Origin: Volvox africanus
Taxonomy: Eukaryota; Chlorophyta; Chlorophyceae; Chlamydomonadales; Volvocaceae
Reading direction: 5' to 3'
DNA: 64,000 nt
NCBI GenBank assembly: GCA_030268105.1
Contig: BSDZ01000094.1
Coordinates: 2,824,501 to 2,888,500, forward strand
Both the position numbers and the translations under genes were made by a program. Within the stretch, counting starts at the first letter, position 1. Each line of letters opens with the position of its first letter. This document shows, piece after piece, positions 52,801 through 62,258 of this stretch. Under the pieces are notes generated by a model. The model had not been told where the DNA came from, did no database searches, and was given only the letters and a program-made list of their open reading frames with translations.

Positions 52801-54016
52801 CAAGCAAGGGATGGAGCCAGCCCTTAGGGTTTGTGCGGCCGTGGGTTGCCCGACCCAGAGAACTGAACCCCGGAAGGTCTGGACCGGGTGCTATACGACA
52901 GCAGCATGATATCCTCCCTGTAACATCGCAAGTAGCGTCACATTTGTATCATTCAGGCCAGCTATGTATCACATCAGAAGAAAGAAATGATAGAAGCTAC
53001 AGAAGCATGTGGTTTTTTCAAACGCCCTCCAGGACAAGGGCTCTGCTCGGCCTAACCCGGAAAGGTATTTTTAACGAATAAGCCCTGCCCAGTTCGGGCC
53101 TCGTAAGTATCGTAATCGTTTGTCGCTCGTCACGGTGACTCAGGATCGCGTCGCGATGCGCCGCCTGCTGACGGAAACCGCGGGTCCGGCAGGCTGCAGT
53201 GCGCCTGCCCTCGCCTGCTGATAACACGCCGTGCTAAAAATTTCAAATATGTTTACACTTCAAGGACACTTTCCGCCCACCTACCACAAGATTGCCCATG
53301 TTTCCACTGAGGGTTTTAACAATGCCAAAGTCTTCTTCGTAATTTTAATCTTTTCGAAGGTGACTTTCCGTGGCGGCCTATAAAACTCCGTAAGTTACAA
53401 ACGTTTCGTCTTCGCGCCGAAATGCAGCTCTCTCGCCGTTTTGCACATTTACCCCTTGGTTAGCTTTATTCGAGCTGAGATGGCCATTCTAAAAGCCCTT
53501 GCCTTATCACAAATGCTTGCATGTTGCTACAGCACCCTGTTGCCGACCCCGGTACTAAATATTTGCACACAATTCCAACACTCCTAAACTTCGTTCCCGG
53601 GCGGCAGTGGCAGCGGTTTTATCTTACCCAATATCAGTCACGTCGCCCTGATCCGCCATTTGCAGTGTCGAGGTGGCAGGATGCAGCAGTACGTCGTACG
53701 ATAGAGCAACGTCCTGGGCCCACAGAAACTGTCCCTGCGCTGGCAGCTCATTTGCCGTGGCGCCCTGTTGTTCCTGTTGCTGCTGCGGTTGTGGCAGCTG
53801 CAGCAACTGTTTTTGTTCCGCAGGGAGGGCTGGCAGCGGTGGTGACAGCTGTGACTGCTCGCCCAGCGGATCTTCGTCCAAGTGCAGCCACTCCGATAAG
53901 GATACAATTGTAACATTGAGTGGGACATGATATAACTGGGAGAATCTCTCCAATATTGGTGACAACCAAATCGCAAAGCTGTCCGGTAGCAGCACACGGA
54001 GGCCAGACTGCGCTTC
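34367..54016 (-). CDS. Giant receptor-type class III nucleotidyl cyclase homologue (5' end missing)
   Basis: Twenty-one exons with closing phases: 54016-53628, 52775-52736, 52412-52287, 52004-51866, 51231-50969, 50539-50148, 49751-49419, 48953-48632, 48399-48280, 47891-47589, 47110-46991, 46732-46667, 46347-46290, 45921-44253, 43874-43649, 43125-42334, 42243-42136, 41667-40294, 39955-39216, 38994-38344, 37988-34367; about 3,950 residues. Residues 1-700 resemble extracellular solute-binding proteins ([75 protein letters not shown]). One membrane span lies at about 739-768, followed by basic residues. Cyclase domain [30 protein letters not shown], then after a 560-residue insertion [14 protein letters not shown] and VLHIGTF. 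Domain [35 protein letters not shown], then after 700 residues [14 protein letters not shown] and [12 protein letters not shown]. The signal-peptide exon was not found. Family members make cAMP or cGMP, but both domains here lack key residues. Confidence 0.85.
35771..35826 (-). repeat. In-frame 18-base repeat (Asp/Gly/Arg) in cyclase tail
   Basis: Tandem copies of a CACCATCTCTGyC-type unit on the plus strand encode a [18 protein letters not shown] acidic/basic repeat in the last exon of the cyclase gene. Confidence 0.7.
36521..36579 (-). repeat. CAG repeat, poly-Gln in cyclase tail
   Basis: About 18 CTG-type units (CAG on the coding strand), with interruptions by CTC/CTT, encode a Gln run broken by Glu in the last exon of the cyclase gene. 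Long pure triplet tracts like this are prone to length variation. Confidence 0.85.
39476..39514 (-). repeat. GCC/ACC hexamer run, poly-Gly in cyclase insertion
   Basis: Tandem CCACCG units encode an uninterrupted Gly run inside the insertion that splits cyclase domain B. Confidence 0.7.
41360..41410 (-). repeat. ATG/GTG repeat, poly-His in cyclase insertion
   Basis: A GGTGATGATG-type tract encodes about 16 consecutive histidines, with more His before and after, within the domain B insertion. Confidence 0.8.
45771..45866 (-). repeat. GCGTTG/GCGCTG hexamer tract, Ala-Asn/Ala-Ser repeat
   Basis: About 16 tandem six-base units. In the cyclase frame they read as alternating Ala-Asn and Ala-Ser at the start of the domain A insertion. 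Other frames read Gln-Arg and Leu-Ala repeats, which makes long spurious open frames on both strands. Confidence 0.8.
49829..49890. repeat. (GT)n microsatellite
   Basis: Mostly pure GT dinucleotide repeat within the cyclase intron between 49751 and 50148. Confidence 0.85.
50035..50079. repeat. 8-bp minisatellite, unit ATACCAGC
   Basis: Five to six perfect tandem copies in the same cyclase intron as the GT tract. It could mislead gene prediction because it stays open in one frame. Confidence 0.8.
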
Positions 54017-55577
54017 CTGACAGGGTGAGGAAATATGGTGCACTGCGGCTCGTCTAGTCTGGAGAGTTACAAATTCATGAATGGTAAGGATAGGGGGAAA
54101 TCTTGTCACCTCTGGGGATGGAAACGAATCGTGCATTGTGTGAGTTTTTATCTCCCACATAGGTAACAGTCTTACAGCAGGACCTCCTTGCGCTTTTCAC
54201 TAAATTAGTGCAAGCTTGCTTCATATTTTCTCGAGACATGCACGGATTGGCAAATTGTTTGGCCATCATGCCTTGGGACTCCTACAAACGACTGATCCGC
54301 GATGGAGATACGCTACATCGGAATACAACGTCAGTAGCTGAAGCATTCGGTAATTTTCACTTTTATTTCTACATTCCTGTAGTCGATCGCAGGCAACTGT
54401 TCGAGTAACTCCAGCTGGCACGTCACACATAATTCGTTCCATTTGACCCACCGCGTTTCCAGGCAAGAGTTGGCATCCTAGCACTCCCTTGATTACTTCG
54501 AGAGCGATTATTGTGCTTGCGTCATCAAACGCAGCACAACTGCGAGTTCGGGCACCAGGTAACTGTTAGGCAACACACGAAGACAGTCAATCAAGTATAA
54601 TTGAAGTGAAGATTAAAAAGTTATCATCGTCAGATGCACCTTTCGTTGATGCTACTTGCAATACACTGAGTGCAGGGGCTGACCACAGCCTCGTCCACAG
54701 CAACCGTAAAGCTCACTCCGATAGCAATCGCAAAATGTATAATCAATAGCCTATTAGGCTTCATGAAAATTTATGTGCCCAGAACATAGGAAAATGCGTC
54801 GTGGAAACATCAATTTTGGAGTGCGCGTGACAGTCATGGGCAAAAACACCTCATTATGGCGTCTGTGAGAACATAATATATGAATTATGATAAAGTGTCT
54901 GGATTTCTTTATGATAACCCTCGCCCTCCATATTGTCACGGGACTGTCGGAATCTTTACGACATCGTGCTTATGAAAATCGCTGCTCTTGTAATGTAAAA
55001 AATTATATAATTAATTATGTCTTCTAATGGATGTAAAGTACATAAGACGGATCAGCGCATGGGCTCAGACTGCTGCGGTTCAGTTTCTTCAGATCAGCCT
55101 TGCATTCGGTACACGCCACAAATGCACTGTTGCTGCAACATCCGGTTGTTGGAAGCTTTGGATTATGGAAAGATAATTCCTTCCCCGTCGATTCGCCAAC
55201 AAGAGCTTCTACCCAAAGCTCCTGAGGTGGCGACGAAGTTATGCGTCAATATTCATGAATTTATTGAAGTAACGGCATGTTCGCGATATTGTGAAACGAG
55301 GTTCATGGCTTTCATGGAAAGACATCTTGGTTTGAGATGTTGACCGTATTGTGGCTTGGCGAATGAGTAATGCCGGTAACTTTAACGTTGCAGCATGCTG
55401 CCGAATGTAACTTTGAGCTTCTAGATCATATGGAAAGTAAATATATGAGAATAAACTGTGGGGAAAGACATGCGCTCCGAACCCATAGTTTTCCATAACA
55501 TATGAAAAACTGGGCGTCAAGGTGCTATGTACACGACTTTCATTTAATATGATCCTTGCTATCATATCTTACTACGA
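54017..55577. promoter_or_regulatory. Divergent, partly AT-rich region between cyclase and IF-3 genes
   Basis: The missing first exon(s) of the cyclase (signal peptide) and the promoters of both genes should lie here. The part from about 54,500 to 55,570 is AT-richer than the neighbours. No convincing signal-peptide exon with a phase-0 donor was found. Confidence 0.4.
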
Positions 55578-57206
55578 ATGGCTGTACAGGCAATTTTTCT
55601 GCGCCCGATGCAATGCCCAGCCGCTCTGCTCTCCTCTATTTGGCAGCTTGCAAATTTTGATTTGAGCAATTTCCCTGGTGTCAACAGTCCTCCGGGATGT
55701 TTGACTTCCAATGTCTTTACAATCTCCAGCCTGTCCGGTTCCCACCCTGGTCAACCTGGTGCTCCCCAATCCTATCTCCGTCACTCTGTCCATCATTCCC
55801 GGATCGGAGCACCAATACGTAAGCTCTCACTCGCAGCTACAGCTGCCATCTGCCGAGTACCTTGCCCTGGTCAGCAGCAATGCAGGGTTTCCAGCCGGTG
55901 CCCTGGGACACTACTTCCCTTTCGCGTAGCCTACACGACCTGGAGGACTGGATTTGCAGCCTCTTCTGTAAACGCCAAGCGAGCCTCCCATCTGAGCGAA
56001 TTGGAACACAATGTTGCGGATAGCGGAAGGTCGGCATGCAGCTTATCGGCCAGCAGGGCCGGCGGGGTCAGCACCCCGCGCCCCAAGGCGGAACCCGTCA
56101 AGGAGATGCACCTAAAGCCACGTATAGCGGAGCATGATCTGGGCTATAAGCTGCGCCAGTTAGAAGGCTGGTTGGCCGATGGCATCCGGTGGGTGTGCTG
56201 ATGTGTCGGGGTTGGGGTGTGGTGCCTTATGGTTTTGTGAGGTGCAGGGGTGACGCGCTGGGTGCTTCTAGATCTCGTACTGTCGTTCAGGTCATAGAGG
56301 GACAGTGCTTGTGTGCATCTCCACAGCTATATGAAAACATAAACCGGGACAATAGGGATGCCGCCCTTCTCCACAGGGGTGTTCCCATCCTCATGTGCGC
56401 TGGGCATCCATTATGATGGGCGAGGTCCAGTTGGATCCCACGAATGCTTACTGGGCAGCTTAGCGAGGAGCTGTGTTGGGGCGAACGTAACCCACGGGGA
56501 AGGCACATATACAGTCGATGTGCACCGTGATGCACATCCAGTAACGGCAACGACCCGCACATCTACAGTTAGCATAGAAGGCTGACAGGAGCATAGGATG
56601 TTTCTGTTGACTTTCCTGACAGGCTAGCAGGTATGTTAGCGCCCCACACACTGTCATTGCAGCAATTGCCAAGATGTAACCTTGTTTGAGCTCCCGTGGC
56701 TTCATTGCCGCGTCGAAAGGTCCCATAACTTCCTCCAGATCTGTCCTGTTCTGCAGCGATCTCATAGCAGCCGCTTAGGGCAATGGTGCTTATGTGTCAG
56801 TGTCCCTTGGTTCGTCCTGGTGTCCTGTGGAATTGAATTCTTCCAAATTCCCTTATCATCGTGTTCGGGTTCATGCCTCGTTCAATGACGCATGGCGACA
56901 ACCCACGTTTCTGCCCCGTTGGGCGATGCATGTAATCTATGTAGAGCCAAGGTGGTGGTGGAATTTCGTTCCGCGGATCAATCGGATGCAGCGGCGGCGC
57001 TGGTGGACTCCGTGGTGTCCCGCCTGGCGGGAAAGGGGCAGGCCCTGGGGTCACGGCAGCAGAACAAAAACACCTGGTTTGTGGTGCTGCGGCCGCCAGT
57101 CTCCAAAATCCCCAAGCAGGCCAAGCAGCAACAATCACAGGCGCAACAGCAGCAATTAAAGGGAGATACCGAGAGGCAAGGGTCCCCTACTGCTACGGCT
57201 GCGTGA
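55578..57206 (+). CDS. Organellar translation initiation factor IF-3-like protein, C-domain only
   Basis: Two exons (55578-56188, 56945-57206; phase-2 join) give 290 residues. The IF-3 C-terminal domain spans about 172-265: EPVKEMHLKPRIAEHDLGYK, LRQLEGWLADG, then across the intron IRAKVVVEFRSADQSD and NTWFVVLRPP. In bacteria and organelles this domain binds the small ribosomal subunit and keeps it free of the large one. The 170 residues in front are Ser/Arg/Ala-rich with few acids at the start, as expected of a transit peptide, and show nothing like the usual IF-3 N-domain. The tail is Gln/Lys-rich. The ATG at 55578 is the first in a long open exon, but an upstream exon cannot be excluded. 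Whether it goes to the mitochondrion or chloroplast cannot be told. Confidence 0.82.
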
Positions 57207-58520
57207 ATATATGTCGATGCGGCGGAAAGGAGGATGGTTAAACATAACGCGATGGGTTATCATAGGTCCCTAGAGTGCTGGGAGGAATGGAACTCGATGC
57301 AGATGTGGTTGCCAGGGTCCCGGAGCACGTAGGGAGTTGGGATGCATGAATGTAGTTGGCGTGGTGCTTGGACTGTGTTCTTTAGGTACTTATCTTGCGG
57401 AGACGTGCGGCAAAACAGCGCAGAGGGACAGTTCACAATATAGGGCTTACAGGGGTCGTAGGTCGTTTTACAGCTCGAATTCAGATGTGCGGTGAAGGAG
57501 GGCGGGAGAGGAGGGAGGAAAAAAAGGAGGGACGAATGGCATGAACGAATTAGTTGGTCAGCTCAGTGGCCGAGCCCAGAGGCAAGCGGTGCGGTAGATG
57601 TTGGGTTTTCAAGTGAGGGCGCAGAGGGCCGTTTTGCGAAAACGAATCCCATTGATTGCACCACCCAGGAGGGCCTAATGTCCCACGCCTGGCGCATGGT
57701 GTGAAAATGTCTGCCGCAAGGGCCTGCTGCCTATTGCCGCCATCACAATACTCTGTATCATGCTACAGTGGTGACATCTGTCACAGAGGCCGATGCCTGG
57801 GAGCGCAAGGCCGCGAGGCGCTGTCCCGTTGTCGTCGCATCCTGTACGGTTTGATCCTTATGTTCGGCGCCGTGATCCCTTGTCCGGCGTCAGGCTGGGA
57901 TGTTGAGCACTTAAGGCAGTTCTCTATGGCGTCGGAAATAAGAATATTCACTGGAATATACATTTACCGCCCGCTCATCGTGGCTAGAAGCGGACCCCAT
58001 ATGTGCATCATACAGGATTGAGTCATCAGCCTCTTAAACGCCTTTGTGAAGCAGTGTTCACGCTTCATTGAATTTTGTTACGTATGTTTCCCTGTGATTT
58101 CCTCTTCTTACTGAAAGGGAGAGAGAGGCAGCTGCCGTGACAAAACCATCTTTGCAAATATGAGCAGAAGAGGAATTGTCGGTTAGATTAAATGTCCTAA
58201 TTCAAATGAAATTGATTGAAAGTACGGAGGCGACTGATACGTAATGTAGCGACTCCCCATGCAAAGACACCGGTACGGCGAAGCAGTAGGGCTGAAGGGA
58301 AGCAGATCCTTTAACATGATAATTAGATGTAGGATGATACCTGACACCGCTTGTTGATCTTTCGCATTTGGGTCAGGCTTAGGTGTGCGACTACTCAAAG
58401 ATTGCGTTTAACTTGCCAAGGACACAAAGCAAACGCTTTCCTTGATACAAATCTTCAAGGAAATTGGTTACACATACTAAGGATTATATAAGTAGGATAG
58501 CCAAAGTCCTCGGGTCTAAA
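57207..58520. other. Intergenic, IF-3 to LPAAT
   Basis: No exon or recognisable domain. It should hold the IF-3 3' untranslated region and the LPAAT promoter. Confidence 0.5.
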
Positions 58521-61500
58521 ATGGTTGCGTCGAGCGTTATGCGGCCGCGGTGCGTTGCCCACGCCTCAGGGCGATCGACGGCGCCAATACCACCGAAACA
58601 TTCATGTGCAACTATGATTAATCAATGTGGCTTCCTACAAGCAAAGCGTCGGGGTCTCTACGCTCCGGCTGCTCAGGATGAGCCAGGTTTCAAACCAGAT
58701 GTGCGTTGCCAAGCCGCATCCGCGAGCATTCCTGTGAGCGATGCAGGTTGGTCGGTCAAAGATACTCAATTGTTGGCGTAAGCGCTTTCAGGACAGCAGT
58801 TGTGGGGTTCGCGCGCGTAATTGCGCTTGCAGACGCGGCGCCTCAGCCAAACGAATTGCTGGCGAAGGTTCGTGCAATCCTATTCTTCACTTGGAGCTTT
58901 ACGCTCTCCTTACCACTGTTCATTACCATGCTTCTGATGGCTCCTATCGTCATGGCCTTCGACAAATTCAGGTAGGCCTCATTGCAATCAGCTGCAACGA
59001 CAGGATGCCTGGTTGCGGGGCGGATAGAAGGGGGAATGAGGACGGGTGTAGGATCCTTGGACCAACAGAGGCGCACGAGTACTCTGGTACAGGTGTGACA
59101 GCACTCGGGTAGACTGGGGATAAACGGGGGCTGAGGAACGGTGATGGGCGGATGGCCCGTCTGCATAGTGCTACCTGTCCTGATCCCAATGAGATAAGGG
59201 CTTTCGCATCAACAGTGCGTGTGTGCGTACAGGGTGCAGCGAGCGTGCGTGCGTGCGTGCGAATGCCTTGTCAGCTTCTTTTCGCTAGGTGACCTGTTTG
59301 CCGTCTCTATTAAGTGATGTCGGGTCTCGCTTCCCTGGGTTACCCGTAAGCTTAGCCTGGTACCTTCTTCATCGCGTTCCTGACGGCCTTCCGAATGACC
59401 ACCACCTCGAACTTAATTTCGGTCTCAAGGCGGCTAGGTCAGCACTATGTCAACAACATCTGGGCCTGCATCAGCACCGGTCCATTTTACCGGGTCACGG
59501 TGGGTGCTGGGGGCACGGCGCTCATGTGTGAGTGAGATATGGTGCTGCGTGGTGAGACGCAGTGGGATTGGTAGAAGTGGGAGCACTGGATAGATCACCC
59601 GTGACTGAATGCATCAGACGTGACATATGGCTAGCCGGGTTGGACCCGACTGTGAGTTTGGCGACCAATGTCGGGTGGCTGCGCTTTACCTGGAGTCAGG
59701 CAAATCACGAGTGAGGGGCCCTATCGCAGGCCGCATGCCTCCGGACATTGCAGTCTTGGCCATCAGTCCAGCCCCCAGCTTGTACTCATGACGTCGGAAT
59801 TCATCGTACAGGTTCATATGTGCATATATATGCAATTGCTGATGTCGCGTATTCCTGGGTCCTCTACACCCGCAGATTGAGGGCAGGGAAAATCTGCCAC
59901 CCCCCGAGCGGCCCGTCGTGTATGTCGCTAACCATCAGAGCTTCCTGGTATGTGCTGCAGCTTTCTTGTCTGCGATTGGCTGGATGAATCCCGTCAGTCC
60001 CTCAGCGCTATAGGAGCCACTGCGGGTTCTTACAGGAAGCCTGGTAGTTGCGGAGATTTACTGACGGGCTTGGGCATGGGGAGGTCAAAGAGGAACCATG
60101 CAGAGCTTAGAGGGCGTACGGAAGCAGTAGGCAGTTGTGAATGGCGTGTCGTGGAACACGGGTGGTCAGCACTTCGCATATCGCCTCATCTTAGCACCCG
60201 GCCAGCTCTGTCCCCGTCTTATTCCACGTGTTAGTTTGTCCTTGTCTTTTTTCCACTCGGGTTCCCCTCGCCTGCGCAGGACATCTACTCGTTGTTCCAC
60301 CTGCAGCGGCCATTCAAGTTCATTTCCAAGACAAGCAACTTCCTTATTCCAATCATTGGATGGAGCATGTTCCTCACTGGTGGGACATGAAGCGTCTGGG
60401 TCAGCAACCCGGTTGATTTTCAATCGGCATAGCTCTCCCGCTGTTCCTGTCTGAATGCGTACTGTTTGAATGCGTATCTTAGCAGATGGGAGGAAGACGA
60501 CTGATAGATGGTAGATGTCCATGTACACGTTTGTATTTGGAAACGCTCGTGCAAACAAGTAGCTGCTATCATTTTCTCTTCCTCTGGAAGTCTTACTCCC
60601 TCGGGTCAACCTTCCAGACGTGTTATAGCTCAGTACATCACGCAACCTGGTGCCTCTACGCTCATCTCGGCCCTCCCCGCATTCATCTCGTTTGCAACTC
60701 TGTGTCCCCATTTCCCGAATTCCCCGAAAATGGACATCAAACCCGTTAAATACCCCCTGCCCGCCACTAAGGCCATGTCATGATCAACCGAGTGGACCGA
60801 CGCAGCCAACTCAAATGCTTGCAGCAGTGCCGGGAGCTGCTGGAACAGGGGGCGCCCGTGCTGTTCTTCCCGGAGGGTGAGCGTTGTGCGGTGTGCACGT
60901 TGGCTAAGGGAGGCCAAAGTTGATGGAAAACCCAAAATCCGGACACCCCGAGGCGGCGATTGGGTGAAAATGGCAGAATGTCGTATCGACAATTACACGG
61001 GTTACACTGCTGGAATACGTATAAAAGGGCATGATTGAACGGAGTGCAAGGTGCATGCGTGTTTAAGGCGGAAAGGAAAGATGAGGGATGCTGGTCACCA
61101 GTACCTGGCTCCTGACGTGTGGAATAGCACTCAGCTTCTTTACCAGGATACACCGCCAGGCGTGCCACGTTCGGCGATATGCTTGATGGCTTTCTTTTCT
61201 TCATTTAATGGGATCCTGGAGACTGCTGTAACAACTTAATACGATAGACATCGCCCAGACGCAGGAGAACGCCTCCGTTGGGCGATTGGATTTTGACTGA
61301 GGGCCCTTGCATGCTTCGTCTTCCCAGATCCGAGGGCTTTTAGCTTTAGCTCAACGTTTTAGCGCGTTGCCATACATCTTGACTCTGTCAACTGACTTGA
61401 GGGCTGCTTGGTGCCTCCTTCTGCTCCTCCTTCTGCTTTCACCGTTATCAAATTCCGCACAGGCACGCGCAGCCTAGATTGCCGTATGGCAGGCTTTAAA

Positions 61501-62258
61501 AAAGGCGCCTTCAGTGTAGCGGCCAAGGCAGGGGTGGACATTGTGCCCATCACGCTCGTGGGGACAGGTGGGTGCGGGCTGCAGCATGGGCCGGAAGAGA
61601 CCGACTGACTCGGTCTAAGGAACTGGACTGTATGCCTGCGAGCCTAGGCGGATTAGCCGGCTGGGTGTTATTGGTATAAGGCCGGATAAAAATGCCCCCA
61701 AGTGGGACAATAGAGTAAGATGGGAAGCCCTTGAAGGGCCGCCTGCACGCCCTCACGTTTGACTCGACACATGCTGGGTGAGTCATACATTGTCACAAAA
61801 AGGGAACACTGCGGCACCAAGAAGACAGGAGACTACCTCCGATACCATTAGAGACGGCGCCCCATACCCGCCATGCCCTCGCGCTTGCAACTGCCGCCCA
61901 TTTCATTCCGGCATACATCTTGTGCGCTATGCTGCCCGGTACTGCCGTACGGCGTGTGCGGCAGCGTATGAACGATCTGGGCACATCTGGCTGTCACTGC
62001 GCAATTCACAACATACACGTATACATATTACGCGTTTTACCTTCCACATACACACACAATAAACACACAGGGTCGCTTATGCCAAGCGGCAAGGAGTCCC
62101 AGCTGCGCCCGGGGGAAGTGCGTATTGTTGTGCATAAGCCTATTACCTCCGCGGGCCGTAGTGCCGACCAGCTCTGCGACGAGGCACGGGCTGCGGTGGC
62201 GTCGGCCCTGCCTGTGGAGCTGGTGGGCAGCGCCTCCACCATGCTGCCGGACGAGTAA
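58521..62258 (+). CDS. LPAAT1: 1-acyl-sn-glycerol-3-phosphate acyltransferase, plastid type
   Basis: Acylates lysophosphatidate to phosphatidate in glycerolipid synthesis. Eight exons (58521-58746, 58833-58971, 59430-59499, 59876-59947, 60280-60379, 60772-60876, 61463-61567, 62071-62258) give 334 residues with all phases closing. The first exon encodes a basic, Ser/Ala-rich leader, a likely plastid transit peptide, starting at ATG 58521. A hydrophobic segment at about 90-118 should anchor it to the membrane. PlsC blocks: NHQSFLD at 164-170 (catalytic His and Asp), PFKFISKTSNFLIPIIGW, FFPEGTRS at 234-241, and VPITLVGTGSLMP from about 265. The blocks match the chloroplast LPAAT of green algae and cyanobacteria by eye. 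The 86-base first intron is the only weak join. It follows IF-3 on the same strand, with no sign of a shared role. Confidence 0.93.
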
